A stretch of DNA of 64,000 bases from JBGPOS01 sp041488155 (GCA_041488155.1 JBGPOS010000001.1:1-64000), one strand, 5' to 3'. Counted from the stretch's first letter, positions 34,202 to 43,194 are shown. The notes: a model not told the origin generated them from the sequence alone. Numbers and translations are program-made.

Positions 34202-35008
34202 CTAAATGGGAAGGATAACCTGCCTGACGTGCCTGTCGTGGGCCCGGTCTACGAACGGGTCGACTCCGATTTCGCGAAGCATCCAATAGGCCTCGATGAC
34301 GGCGATCTTGCCATCGACGATGCGGACCCAATCGAGGAGGCGGGGCCTGTTGGGGTCGATCGCGAGCTCGACAGCGGCGTCCCTGGGGCTGCAGAAGGAG
34401 CGGGTGACGCGCCAGATGCCGAAGGCTGGCTTCGGCCTTGCGCTGATGAGATCCAACACGCTTTCGGGTCCGGCAGTGATGCCGTAGACGGAATCGATGA
34501 GCGCGACTTTATCGTGCAGGAACTCGCGAGCTTCGTCGCGCCGGTTGGCGGCAAGGTTGCCGTAGAAGCCTTCGACGGCGGCGCGGGTGGCGGCGACGCT
34601 CCCGCCTTTGAAGCCGAGGGCGTTGTTCATGGCGGCGGTGGCCGGTTTGTCGAGTTCGACGTCGCGAAGCATGCCGTAGAGGCGCCGCTCAACGATGGCT
34701 TCATCTTCGAGGCGCAATACCTCAACGACCCGCTGGGTGAGGGCGCGCCAATCGTAGCCTTTCGCTTCGATCGTGGCGCGGACACAGACGACGTCATCCT
34801 GCTCGACGTATTCGAGCTGGCTGTAGTTGCAGTCGGCGTAGTCGCGCTGGAATTGGCGTTGCCAGTCGGCGACGGCGACGCTGTCGTGGAGGATTGGCCC
34901 GCGGAACGAGGTGAAGAGGACATCGGGGGCGTGGCGCGCTTCGATTTCGGCGAAGCGATCGAAGTTGATGGCGGTGATGAGGGCGTTGACCGCGTCGAGG
35001 TTGCTCAT
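34202..35008 (-). CDS. Tandem NTF2/SnoaL-like protein
   Basis: The protein has about 268 residues; a GTG five codons upstream (35023) is an alternative start. Two NTF2-like domains are visible: residues about 1-125 (NLDAVNALITAINFDRFAEIEARHAPDVLFTSF, with GPxLHDSVAVADWQRQF) and about 140-255 (AAVEGFYGNLAANRRDEAREFLHDKVALIDSVYG, ending LLDWVRIVDGKIAVIEAYW). SnoaL-like folds serve as isomerases, cyclases, hydrolases or binding proteins, and none can be picked here. It is separate from ilvC by 190 bp. Confidence 0.72.
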   Translation of the reverse strand: MSNLDAVNALITAINFDRFAEIEARHAPDVLFTSFRGPILHDSVAVADWQRQFQRDYADCNYSQLEYVEQDDVVCVRATIEAKGYDWRALTQRVVEVLRLEDEAIVERRLYGMLRDVELDKPATAAMNNALGFKGGSVAATRAAVEGFYGNLAANRRDEAREFLHDKVALIDSVYGITAGPESVLDLISARPKPAFGIWRVTRSFCSPRDAAVELAIDPNRPRLLDWVRIVDGKIAVIEAYWMLREIGVDPFVDRAHDRHVRQVILPI

Positions 35009-35098
35009 GCTGGGGCGCGACACCTGCGGTGGCGAGTGATTCGGGAGGGATTGTATCGCCGGCGGGGGGTGGGGGATAGCGCGGGTGACGGGGAGGGA

Positions 35099-36004
35099 TC
35101 AGCGCTCTCCCCGCTTCGTCACGGGGAGGCGCTGGGTGTCGCGGGCCACGCGGATGGGGCCGGGGTAGACGGCGTTCATGCCATCGACGAACTTCTCGAC
35201 CTCGGGCCCTTGATTGGGGATCGGGGGGATGACGTGCGAGAGGACGAGCTCGCCGACGCCGGCGTCGCGGGCGAGACGAGCGACGTCGTGGGTTGAGATG
35301 TGGTACGAGGGGACGTCTTCGAAGAGCGATGCGGCAAGGGTGCGGCCGGCTGCGCGGAGGAATGCCATCCGCTGTTCGAGCATAGGGAGGTTGAGAGCTT
35401 CGCAGACGAGCATGTCAGCGCCATGGGAGGCGGCCAGGAGCGACTCGCAGAAGGTGGTATCGCCGGAGAGGACGGCGGTAAGACCGCCAGAGGAGAAGCG
35501 GTAGCCGAAGGCCGGGACGACGGGGAAGTGATTGACTTCGAAGCTCTCGAGCTTGAGCCCTCCCAGGTCGAGGAAGGGGGTTGGGGACGGCGTGGCTGGG
35601 ACTTCTACGACTTCGCAGCGAATCCCGGCCGGGTTGAGCTTGTCGCCATGGTGGGCGAGGCGGAAGCCGATGTCACGGCGAAGGGCCATGAGGAAGCCTT
35701 CGACCATTTCGCGCGTGCCCTCGGGGCCGTAGACGCGGAGGGGCCGGGTGGCGCCGGCAGTCCAGCGGAGAAAGAGGAAATCGGGGAAATCGGTCATGTG
35801 GTCGGTATGCATGTGGGTGAAGACCGCTACGTCGATGTCGGAGGGCATGACACCGGAAGGCATGAGCCGGCGGGCTGCCCCCCAACCGCAGTCGACGAGG
35901 ATGTGCGTGTCGCCGGCGACGACGACGTTCCCGGCGCCGCAACGGTCGGCGCTGGGAAGGGGGCTGCCGGTGCCCAGGAATACGACCTCGAATCGTTCTG
36001 CCAT
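35099..36004 (-). CDS. Metallo-beta-lactamase fold hydrolase (RNase Z/arylsulfatase-like)
   Basis: The protein has 301 residues starting MAERFEVVFLGTGSPLPSADRCGAGN, an RNase Z-type opening. Metal ligands are in THMHTDHMTDFP near residue 65, FEVNHFPVVPAFGYRF, the bridging Asp in LSGDTTF, and a late SHVIPP. Full tRNase Z needs the exosite and an H-E-A-T motif that I do not see. A related hydrolase such as a phosphodiesterase or arylsulfatase-like member is more likely. It is followed downstream by the NTF2-like gene at 75 bp. Confidence 0.8.
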   Translation of the reverse strand: MAERFEVVFLGTGSPLPSADRCGAGNVVVAGDTHILVDCGWGAARRLMPSGVMPSDIDVAVFTHMHTDHMTDFPDFLFLRWTAGATRPLRVYGPEGTREMVEGFLMALRRDIGFRLAHHGDKLNPAGIRCEVVEVPATPSPTPFLDLGGLKLESFEVNHFPVVPAFGYRFSSGGLTAVLSGDTTFCESLLAASHGADMLVCEALNLPMLEQRMAFLRAAGRTLAASLFEDVPSYHISTHDVARLARDAGVGELVLSHVIPPIPNQGPEVEKFVDGMNAVYPGPIRVARDTQRLPVTKRGER

Positions 36005-36167
36005 GGTCCCTCTGCGGTCGGCTAACGCGCTGACGGCAGGCTACGCTGCGAGGAGGGGGTGGGCAACGAAGCTGGGAAGCGGCAGTGCTGCCCGAGAGGA
36101 CGGGAGGCTGTAGGCTGATCGCTTACTGCGTGGACGGAAGCAGACTCTCACGAAACGTGGAGTGACC

Positions 36168-38717
36168 ATGACCGGCGGGATCACCGCGCAGCAGCACCGT
36201 GACGTCCTGACCGAGCTGGAGGCTGGGGAGCGAGCGAAGCGCGTCGCCAACTGTAGGTACGAGATCGCGATCGACATCACCCGGGGGAGCGAGACCTACG
36301 GGGGAGAGGTGACGATCGAGTTCGAACTGAGCGGAACGGGCGACCTCTTCCTCGACTTCCGGGGGAAAACGATCCGGACGCTCGAGGTCAACGGCGCCGG
36401 TCAGACGCCGGAGTGGACCGGATACCGGCTGACGCTGCCGGCGGCCTCGCTCGGGAGGCGCAACCGCGTGCGGATGGTGTACGAGAACGACTACGACCAT
36501 GGGGGCGATGGCTTTCACCAGTTCAAGGATCCGGAGGACGGCGAGGAGTATCTGTACACGAACTTCGAGCCGTACGAGGCGCACCGGCTCTTCCCGTGCT
36601 TCGACCAGCCGGACATCAAGGCTACCTATCGCCTCACGGTAACGGCTCCGTCCGGGTGGGAGGTGGTGGCGAACAGCCGAGAGACTGCCGCCTCGACGAC
36701 GCCAGATGGGCGTCGACGGCACGAGTTCGAAGGGACGAAGGCGTTCAGCACGTATCTTTTCGCGCTGATAGCGGGGCCTTACCACGTGGCGCGAGACACG
36801 CACGGCGGGATCGAGCTGGGGCTGTTCTGCCGCAAGTCGCTTGTGAAGTACCTGGACACGGACGAGCTGTTCACGATCTCAAAGCAGGGGCTCGACTTCT
36901 TCGGAAAGTTCTTCGACCTCCCCTATCCGTTCGGGAAGTACGACCAGCTGTTCGTGCCGGAATTCAACGCCGGCGCGATGGAGAACGTGGGGGCGGTGAC
37001 GCACAACGAGTACATGGTATTCCGTGACCGGCCGACCGATAACCAGCGGCGGCGCCGGGCGGAAACGGTGCTGCACGAGATGGCCCACATGTGGTTCGGG
37101 GACCTCGTGACAATGCGGTGGTGGAACGACCTCTGGTTGAACGAGAGTTTCGCGACGTATATGGCGTACCTGGCGATGACGGAAGCGACGCGGTTCACGA
37201 GCGCGTGGCAGGACTTCAACGCTTCGATCAAGAACTGGGCGTACCGCCAGGACCAGCTCGTGACCACTCACCCGATCGCCGGTCAGGTGGCGGACACGGA
37301 CGCAACGTTCCTGAACTTCGACGGGATCACATACGGCAAGGGCGCGTCGGTGCTGAAGCAACTGGTGGCGACGATCGGGATGGACGGGTTCCGGGAAGGG
37401 ATGCGCCACTACTTTCGGACGCACGCCTACGGCAACGCGACGCTGGCGCAGTTCCTTGCGTCGCTGGAAGCGGGGAGCGGCCAGGACCTGAAAGAATGGT
37501 CAAGGGCGTGGCTGGAGACGGCTTCGGTGAACACAATCGCGGCGCAGTGGGAGGCCGACGGAGACCGGGTTACGCGGCTGGCGCTCTTGCAGACGGCGCA
37601 GGTGGAGTACCCGACGCTACGACCGCACCACGTCGAGGTGGGGCTGATACGCGAGGAGGGCGGGGGAATCGCCGTCGACACGCTGCCTGTGGCCCTGTGG
37701 GGCGAGCAGATGGAGATACCGGCGGCGCTGGGCCTCCGGAAGCCGGCGCTGGTGTTCCCGAACTACAACGACCAGGGGTATGCGAAGGTCGCGCTTGACC
37801 CGGAGTCGCTAGCGTTCGTGCGATCGAGCATGGAGAAGCTGGACGACGCGCTGCTCCGGCAGTTGCTCTGGTCATCGCTCTGGAGCATGGTGCGCGACCA
37901 GCAACTGAAGTCGACGGAGTTCCTCGCGCTGGTACGCCAGAAGCTTCCGCTTGAGCCCGAGGTGGCGTTGGTCGATTCAGTGTTGGCACAGGCTCTGGCG
38001 GCCCTGACGCGGTTCGTGCCGGACGAATGGAGGGAGCGGGAGGCGCACGCGCTCTTCGAACGCTCCTGGGAAGCGCTGCGGTCGGCGGCAGGGGGCGACG
38101 CTCAGATCGTCTGGGGCCGCGCGCTGATCGGCTGCGCGATCGGCCGGGAGGACCTCGAACTCGTGGGAAGCCTGGCCGATGGCCGGGAGCGGGTCGGGGG
38201 GTTCAACGTCGACCAGGAGATGCGCTGGAGCATCGCGGCGAAGTTCGTGGCGTACGGGATGGCGGGTGCATCGGAGCGGGTGGGGAGCGAGGTCAAGAAC
38301 GATCCTTCGGACCGGGGCGAACGGGCGCGGCTGCGCGCAGCCACGTCTGAGCCTTCGGCGGCGGTCAAGGCGGCAGCCTGGGAACGGTTCCTTGGCGAGG
38401 GCTACGGGTCGCTCTATCTGACGGGGGCTGCGATGAGCGGATTCAACTGGTCCCACCAGCGAGAGCTGCTCGAGCCGTACGTAGAGCGCTTCTTCGCTGA
38501 GGCGCCGGGCGTCTTCCGGCGTGAAGAAAAGGAGTTCATGTCGGACTACTTCGGAGCGCTTTTTCCGGCGTACCGGGTGGACCAGGCGGTGCTGGACCGT
38601 TCGGAGCAACTGCTCGCCGAAGCCGGCGACGAGCTGCCAGTGCTGGCCCGGATGCTGCGCGAGGCGAACGACGAGCTAGGCCGTTCGATACGCTGCCGGG
38701 CCTTCGCGCGAGCGTAG
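36168..38717 (+). CDS. pepN: Aminopeptidase N (M1 metallopeptidase)
   Basis: The protein has about 849 residues from the ATG at 36168, preceded by GTGGAG; a GTG at 36162 is possible. GAMEN near residue 269 binds the free N-terminus, and HEMAH near 304 with WLNESFA 18 residues later gives the HEXXH-E zinc site. The N-terminal YLYTNFEPYEAHRLFPCFDQPDIKA is typical. The C-terminal half is the ERAP1-like helical domain (CNTIxxxW-type start SVNTIAAQW). It removes N-terminal residues from peptides in the cytoplasm. It is followed by an LLM gene 46 bp downstream. Confidence 0.93.
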   Translation: MTGGITAQQHRDVLTELEAGERAKRVANCRYEIAIDITRGSETYGGEVTIEFELSGTGDLFLDFRGKTIRTLEVNGAGQTPEWTGYRLTLPAASLGRRNRVRMVYENDYDHGGDGFHQFKDPEDGEEYLYTNFEPYEAHRLFPCFDQPDIKATYRLTVTAPSGWEVVANSRETAASTTPDGRRRHEFEGTKAFSTYLFALIAGPYHVARDTHGGIELGLFCRKSLVKYLDTDELFTISKQGLDFFGKFFDLPYPFGKYDQLFVPEFNAGAMENVGAVTHNEYMVFRDRPTDNQRRRRAETVLHEMAHMWFGDLVTMRWWNDLWLNESFATYMAYLAMTEATRFTSAWQDFNASIKNWAYRQDQLVTTHPIAGQVADTDATFLNFDGITYGKGASVLKQLVATIGMDGFREGMRHYFRTHAYGNATLAQFLASLEAGSGQDLKEWSRAWLETASVNTIAAQWEADGDRVTRLALLQTAQVEYPTLRPHHVEVGLIREEGGGIAVDTLPVALWGEQMEIPAALGLRKPALVFPNYNDQGYAKVALDPESLAFVRSSMEKLDDALLRQLLWSSLWSMVRDQQLKSTEFLALVRQKLPLEPEVALVDSVLAQALAALTRFVPDEWREREAHALFERSWEALRSAAGGDAQIVWGRALIGCAIGREDLELVGSLADGRERVGGFNVDQEMRWSIAAKFVAYGMAGASERVGSEVKNDPSDRGERARLRAATSEPSAAVKAAAWERFLGEGYGSLYLTGAAMSGFNWSHQRELLEPYVERFFAEAPGVFRREEKEFMSDYFGALFPAYRVDQAVLDRSEQLLAEAGDELPVLARMLREANDELGRSIRCRAFARA

Positions 38718-38763
38718 GAGGCGACGGGATGGGTTCGCACCAGGACTCGGAGGCAAAAGGAAA

Positions 38764-39696
38764 ATGAAGTTCGGGCTTCACATCGGGCAGCAAAACCTCG
38801 ACATCGCCGAGATGCGGCGTCTCTGGCGCTGGGCTGATACGGCCGGCTTCGACTGGGTCGACGTCTGGGACCACTTCTACGAGGCGCCTCCGGTGGATGG
38901 CAACGGCTCGTGTTTCGAAGCGACGACCTGCATGGCGGCGATTGCCTGCGAGACGCAGAACGTGCGCATCGGCGTGCTGGTGCTGGGGATGAACTACCGG
39001 CATCCGGCGGTGCTGGCCAATGCGCTGGTGACGATCGACCACCTGAGCGGAGGGCGGCTCGAGATCGGGCTTGGGGCCGGTTGGCACCAGATGGAGTACC
39101 AGGCTTATGGCATCCCGTTCCGGCCGATCAAGGAGCGGATGGACATCCTGGAGGAGGGTGTGCAAGTGGTGCGGCTGCTGACGACGCAGGAGCGATCGAC
39201 GTTCCACGGCAAACACTTCCAACTCGAGAATGCGGCGTGTTACCCCAGACCTGTGCAGCAACGGCCGAGAATCTGGGTTGGGGGAAACGGGGAGAAGCGG
39301 ACGCTTCGGATCGCGGCGCGGCATGCGGACGGCTGGAACACGCCTTACACCTCGCCGGACGAGTTCAAGCGATTGTCGGGCGTGCTCGACGGGTGGTGCG
39401 AGAAAGAGGGCCGCGACCCGGCGACGATCGAACGCAACGTGAACGTGAGCTTCCACATGGCTGCGGGACCGGCCGACCTCGGCAAGGCCGAGCGGGCGTT
39501 CATCCGGACGTGGGGACCGGCGGCGGAGATCCAGCGCAAGCGCGGGATGGTGCTGGGGTTGCCCGGGCAGGCGATCGACCTGGTCGGACGGTATCGTGAC
39601 GGTGGGGCGGCGAGGGTGAACATCGCGCTGCGCCCGCCCGTCGACTGGGAGGCGCTGCGAGCGTGGGAGCGCGAGGTTATGCCCGCGTTTCGCTAA
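38764..39696 (+). CDS. LLM class F420-dependent oxidoreductase
   Basis: The protein has 310 residues with RBS GGAGGCAAAAGG. Its N-terminus MKFGLHIGQQNLDIAEMRRLW, then WVDVWDHFYEAPP and LVLGMNYRHPAVLANALVTIDHLSGGRLEIGLGAGW, match the F420-dependent TIGR03560-like branch. RIWVGGNGEKRTLRIAARHADGWN is the family's late signature. It is distinct from the two MKFGIFYE paralogues. It is probably cotranscribed with pepN. The substrate is unknown. Confidence 0.88.
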   Translation: MKFGLHIGQQNLDIAEMRRLWRWADTAGFDWVDVWDHFYEAPPVDGNGSCFEATTCMAAIACETQNVRIGVLVLGMNYRHPAVLANALVTIDHLSGGRLEIGLGAGWHQMEYQAYGIPFRPIKERMDILEEGVQVVRLLTTQERSTFHGKHFQLENAACYPRPVQQRPRIWVGGNGEKRTLRIAARHADGWNTPYTSPDEFKRLSGVLDGWCEKEGRDPATIERNVNVSFHMAAGPADLGKAERAFIRTWGPAAEIQRKRGMVLGLPGQAIDLVGRYRDGGAARVNIALRPPVDWEALRAWEREVMPAFR

Positions 39697-39755
39697 GGGC
39701 GTTGCCAGTGCTGGTCCAACTCGACTTCCAGGAAGATGGCGAGCGGATGTATGGC

Positions 39756-39857
39756 GAGCCCTCACCCCCTCGCCCCCTCTCCCGAGGCGCCGGGAGAAGG
39801 GGGGACGCAGGCGGCGGACATCCATCGATGCCTTCAAGCGAAGTTGGTATGGCACTA
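39756..39857. repeat. Dispersed repeat, long copy A
   Basis: This 102-bp element begins GAGCCCTCACCCC, holds the hairpin CTCTCCCGAGGCGCCGGGAGAAG, then GATGCC and ends AGTTGGTATGGCACTA. Copy B at 41078-41182 has the same beginning, hairpin and end in the same orientation. The pair forms direct repeats flanking the GNAT gene. Confidence 0.7.
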
Positions 39858-39897
39858 GTGCTTACTTGAGAAGAGGGCGGTGATTCGCGGCATCCTG

Positions 39898-39940
39898 CCC
39901 TCACCCCGACCCTCTCCCGCCGTGGCGGGAGAGGGGTACA
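39898..39940. repeat. Dispersed REP-like hairpin repeat, short copy C
   Basis: CCCTCACCCCGACCC is followed by CTCTCCCGCC-GT-GGCGGGAGAG, a clean stem. It lies about 50 bp after the stop of the minus-strand GNAT gene. The rest of the 39697-39987 intergenic space between copies A and C holds no gene that I can support. Confidence 0.7.
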
Positions 39941-39987
39941 CCAATCTGCGGCGCGCGGCGACGCGACACAGGCTTGCTTGAAAAATG

Positions 39988-41004
39988 CTAGTGGCGGGCC
40001 CAGGCGACGCGTTCGTCGACGTGGCGCGACATGGTGTGCTCAACCGGGACGAAGCCGTGCCCCTGCCAGAATGGGGCGCCGCTGGGGTTGGCGCTGGCCC
40101 AGTGCAGCGTGCAGGTCGAGTAGCCTTTCCCGCGCGCCCAGTCCATGGAGTGGGCCAGCAATGCCGTGCCGACGCCGCCACTTCGTGAGTCCTGGGAAAC
40201 GATGCCCTCATAGAGATAGACATCAGAGTCGTGAGCGACGGTGAGCGGTGTGAAGCCCGGGCGTAGGAAGGCCTGCATCCCCAGGGGCTTCCCGGCCTCG
40301 TAGGCGACGAAGTAGGGGTTGGAACCTTCTGTGAGGGCGCTGAGGTTGAAGGCGTGCGCTGCGTCGTCCGTGGCGTGGAGGATCGGCCAGAAGATCGGGG
40401 AGAGGGCGTGGTGCGCGTTCAGCTCGGCGGCAAGGCCCAGGATCACGTCGATGTCTTCGGGGCCTACCTGGTGAACTTCGATGGCTGCCTGGCGCGTGAC
40501 GGCAACCGGGCTGGTTGGGCGAACGCCGGCGGTCACGGTTCGGCCGAAGCCAAGAGCCAGCCACGCTTCCTGGGTCTCGAAGTCGCCGGGCACGATGTGC
40601 GCGACGTGGATGAAGAAGCCGGCTGCCACCCAGGCGGCCGCGAGCTCGGCATACAGGGCCCTGTAGACGGCGGTCTGGTCCTGGCCGGTGGCTACGGCGT
40701 GGCCTTGGAGGGGGATCGAGATTGAATGGGGAGGAGTGAACTGGGAAGCGAAGTGGCCGGGGGCGAGAAGCATCCTCTCGCCGAAGAGGAAGCCGACGAC
40801 CTGGCCATCCGAGATGGCGACGAGGCCCTCTGCATGGGGGCTGTTGGCGAGGCGTGCGAGATAGGGCTCGCAGCTCGCGGGCTGCTCGAGGTGCGAGGAG
40901 AGCATGGGCAGGCGCGTGCGGTCGACGTGATGGCGGGCGGCCAGCAACGTCGCCGCTGCCGGAAGATCCGCTGGCTCGAACTTGCGGACACGGAGTTGTG
41001 GCAT
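39988..41004 (-). CDS. Tandem-GNAT acetyltransferase
   Basis: The protein has 338 residues from the ATG at 41004 (MPQLRVRKFEPADLPAAATLLA); the frame runs to 41277 but through repeat B. Two GNAT units are visible. The second has the clearer acetyl-CoA motif VSQDSRSGGVGTALLAHSMDWARGKGY (R/Q-x-x-G-x-G/A variant) and ends WQGHGFVPVEHTMSRHVDERVAW. The first is degenerate (EGLVAISDGQVVGFLFGE). The substrate is unknown. The gene sits between direct repeats A and B. Confidence 0.8.
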   Translation of the reverse strand: MPQLRVRKFEPADLPAAATLLAARHHVDRTRLPMLSSHLEQPASCEPYLARLANSPHAEGLVAISDGQVVGFLFGERMLLAPGHFASQFTPPHSISIPLQGHAVATGQDQTAVYRALYAELAAAWVAAGFFIHVAHIVPGDFETQEAWLALGFGRTVTAGVRPTSPVAVTRQAAIEVHQVGPEDIDVILGLAAELNAHHALSPIFWPILHATDDAAHAFNLSALTEGSNPYFVAYEAGKPLGMQAFLRPGFTPLTVAHDSDVYLYEGIVSQDSRSGGVGTALLAHSMDWARGKGYSTCTLHWASANPSGAPFWQGHGFVPVEHTMSRHVDERVAWARH

Positions 41005-41077
41005 AGGAACTACCTCAGGTATCGAGGATTCAGTCAGAGCGTACAGGGTGCGGGCGCTCCCGGCGGCGGAGTCTTCC

Positions 41078-41182
41078 GAGCCCTCATCCCCCGGCCCCTT
41101 CTCCCGGAGCGCCGGGAGAAGGAGAGTTTTGCAGGCCGGCGATTTCCGCCGATGCCCCCTGGCTAGAGTTGGTATGGCGCTA
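41078..41182. repeat. Dispersed repeat, long copy B
   Basis: This is a 105-bp element homologous to copy A: GAGCCCTCATCCCC, hairpin CTCCCGGAGCGCCGGGAG, GCAGGCCGGCGATTTCCGCC, GATGCC, and AGTTGGTATGGCGCTA at the right end. Its last bases overlap the stop codon of glyS (41180-41182, minus strand). Confidence 0.7.
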
Positions 41183-42547
41183 ACAGCCGGGAAGACGTTC
41201 GCGGAGGGCGTCGATAAGACCACTGATTGGCACCCGGACCTGGGCCTGGGAGTCCCGCTCGCGGATGGTGACGGCATCGTCGCCGGGTTGGCCGGCTTCG
41301 CCGACGGACTGGAAGTCCACCGTGACGCAGAGCGGGGTCCCTATCTCGTCCTGGCGCCGGTAGCGGCGCCCAATCGACTGGGTCTCGTCGTACTGCGTCA
41401 TCCAGAGGGGCCGGATGAGGTCGTAGACGCGTCGGGCGAGGGGTTGGAGCTTCTCGTTCTTCGAGAGAGGGAGGACGGCGACTTTCACGGGCGCGACGTT
41501 GGGGCGGAACTTCAGGAGAACCCGGCGGTCGCCCTTCTCATCCGGTTCTTCGGCGTAGCTTTCGATCATCAGCACGGCAAGCGTGCGGGTGAGCCCAGCG
41601 GCCGGCTCGACGACGAAGGGAACGATGTGCTGGTTCGTGTCTTCGTCGAAGTAGGTCAACTCATGGCCACTGCTGGCGGCGTGGGCCTTGAGGTCGAAGT
41701 CGGTACGGTCGGCGATGCCTTCGAGCTCGCCCCAGCCCCAGGGGAAGAGGTATTCGATGTCGGTGGTGGCGGTGCTGTAGTGCGAGCGTTCTTCCTGGGC
41801 GTGCTCACGCAGGCGCAGGCGGGAGGAGTCGACTCCGAGGACATCGACGTACCAGCGAAGACGCTCGTCCACCCAGTAGCGGTACCACTCGAGGTCGGTG
41901 CCGGGCTTGCAGAAGTACTCCATCTCCATCTGTTCGAATTCGAGCGTGCGGAAGATAAAGCGGCCGGGGGTGATCTCGTTACGGAAGCTGACGCGGGTCT
42001 GGGCGATGCCGAAGGGGAGCTTACGGCGGGTCGAAGCGAGGACGTTTTCGAAGTTAAGAAAGATGCCCTGGGCGGTCTCGGGGGGGAGGTAGGCGATGGC
42101 GGACGCGTCTTCGACCGCTCCGACCTGGGTCTGGAACATCATGTTGAAAAGGCGAGGCTCGGTGAGCTCGCCACCGTCGTTGGGGCAGACTATCTGGCCG
42201 GCGGCGTTGCGCTTCACCTCGCCGTAGGCGCCTTCTTCCAGGTGGTCGGCGCGCCAGCGTTGCTTGCAGGATTTGCAGTCGACAAGTGGGTCGTGGAAGT
42301 TGGAGACGTGGCCACTGGCGACCCAGACCTGGGGGTTGGTGATGAGCGCAGCATCAACACCGACTACGTCGTCGCGTTCGCGCACCATGAAGCGCCACCA
42401 GGCTTCGCGGATGTTGCGCTTGAGTTCGACACCAAGTGGGCCGTAGTCGTAAGTGTTGGCGAAGCCGCCATAGATCTCTGCAGCGGGGAAGACGAAGCCG
42501 CGACGCTTGGAGAGCGAGACGATAGTTTCGAGGTCGGGAGCGGGCAT
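41180..42547 (-). CDS. glyS: Glycyl-tRNA synthetase (homodimeric class II type)
   Basis: The protein has 455 residues. It starts MPAPDLETIVSLSKRRGFVFPAAEIYGG, then YDYGPLGVELKRNI, the entry of the eukaryote/archaea-like alpha2 GlyRS. A zinc-binding CKSCKQRW pairs with CPNDGG. Class II motif 2 is FRNEITPGRFIFRTLEFEQMEMEYF. Motif 3-like PAAGLTRTLAVLMIESY and the anticodon-binding KVAVLPLSKNEKLQ segment follow. It charges tRNA-Gly. A dispersed repeat copy lies across its stop codon, so the repeat may serve as its 3' end. Confidence 0.95.
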   Translation of the reverse strand: MPAPDLETIVSLSKRRGFVFPAAEIYGGFANTYDYGPLGVELKRNIREAWWRFMVRERDDVVGVDAALITNPQVWVASGHVSNFHDPLVDCKSCKQRWRADHLEEGAYGEVKRNAAGQIVCPNDGGELTEPRLFNMMFQTQVGAVEDASAIAYLPPETAQGIFLNFENVLASTRRKLPFGIAQTRVSFRNEITPGRFIFRTLEFEQMEMEYFCKPGTDLEWYRYWVDERLRWYVDVLGVDSSRLRLREHAQEERSHYSTATTDIEYLFPWGWGELEGIADRTDFDLKAHAASSGHELTYFDEDTNQHIVPFVVEPAAGLTRTLAVLMIESYAEEPDEKGDRRVLLKFRPNVAPVKVAVLPLSKNEKLQPLARRVYDLIRPLWMTQYDETQSIGRRYRRQDEIGTPLCVTVDFQSVGEAGQPGDDAVTIRERDSQAQVRVPISGLIDALRERLPGC

Positions 42548-42940
42548 TGGGGGATTCCTGAGACGAGACTCGCGACGCTGGGAGCGCCGCGGCTGGAAGT
42601 ACGAGGTTACAGGGGACAGGGGACTGGGGACAGCGCTCAGGCAGCCTTGATCTGCAGAGGTCCGAGGCCCGCCGGGCTATTGGTGCGCCGGGCCAATGCA
42701 ACATGAACTGGGGGGGCGTGCTTCCCAGCCGGCAGGGGGTCCTGCCGGGTGGGGGCTCGCCACCTCCCCCGTATCAGGCGAACTGGCCACACGATCGGGG
42801 GCCAGGACACTCAGCGATCGAAAGTGAAGCACGGGCGTGCCGCTTCTGGCGGGCGGTTTGTGGGTCCTCGCACCAGTTGAATGGGGCGTGTGTGAGAAAT
42901 CCCGCTCGACTCGAATGGAGGCGAGGGGGCCATGCGTTGC
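42548..42940. other. Intergenic stretch upstream of glyS and of the cobalamin operon; no gene seen
   Basis: The nearly 400 bp hold only GC-rich frames of poor composition. A local hairpin GCCGGCAGG-GGGT-CCTGCCGG is at about 42730-42752. No T-box signature for glyS was found on the minus strand. The glyS promoter should lie here but I cannot place it. Confidence 0.5.
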
Positions 42941-42941
42941 C

Positions 42942-42971
42942 TTGACCATTTGGCCGATCGGCTCATAGGAT
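42942..42971 (+). promoter_or_regulatory. Promoter of the cobalamin operon
   Basis: TTGACC (42942-42947) and TAGGAT (42966-42971) are 18 bp apart. Transcription would start around 42978, just before the riboswitch, leaving a leader of about 290 nt before btuF. Confidence 0.6.
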
Positions 42972-42979
42972 TGGCGCTG

Positions 42980-43130
42980 CCGGGCAACCGGACGCACATT
43001 TCAACGCTGAATAACGAAGGGTCTCACGGGCAAGCCGGTGCGATGCCGGCGCTGTCGCGCAACTGTATGTCCGCTCCGCGGACGAGCCAGAAAACCGGGA
43101 CCTTTCCTTGGACGTTCAAGGCCTTCGCAC
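42980..43130 (+). ncRNA. Cobalamin riboswitch
   Basis: The conserved core reads GCCGGTGCGATGCCGGCGC, TGTCGCGCAACTGTATG, then GAGCCAGAAAACCGGGACC. These match the cobalamin riboswitch pattern GGTG-n-A-n-CCGG, CGCNACTGT and the B12-box GAGCCAG-n-A-n-ACC. It lies downstream of a promoter and upstream of a corrinoid uptake and cobalamin assembly operon, as expected. The exact ends are approximate. Binding of the cobamide should favour the terminator at 43174. Confidence 0.9.
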
Positions 43131-43148
43131 GAGAGGACTGAACATTCG

Positions 43149-43164
43149 CCTCCAGTAGAGGAGG
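43149..43164 (+). promoter_or_regulatory. Hairpin in riboswitch expression platform
   Basis: CCTCC-AGTAGA-GGAGG forms a 5-bp stem between the riboswitch aptamer and the terminator. It may be part of the switch between antiterminator and terminator. No gene starts just after it. Confidence 0.4.
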
Positions 43165-43173
43165 TGTCTGTTG

Positions 43174-43194
43174 ACCCGGCCGACGAGGCCGGGT
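43174..43194 (+). terminator. Riboswitch-controlled terminator
   Basis: ACCCGGCC-GACGA-GGCCGGGT is a perfect 8-bp GC-rich stem followed by TTTCCGTT. It sits 75 bp before the btuF start. The weak U run suggests conditional termination. Confidence 0.7.

Noticed and set aside
40982..42706. 574-codon plus-strand ORF opposite glyS
   Set aside because: It is antisense to a well-conserved glycyl-tRNA synthetase and passes through a dispersed repeat.
42703..42945. 80-codon ORF before the riboswitch
   Set aside because: Pro/Gly-rich composition, no RBS, no recognisable features, and it ends at the operon promoter.
42548..42960. T-box leader for glyS
   Set aside because: No T-box consensus or specifier-loop pattern was found on the minus strand upstream of glyS.
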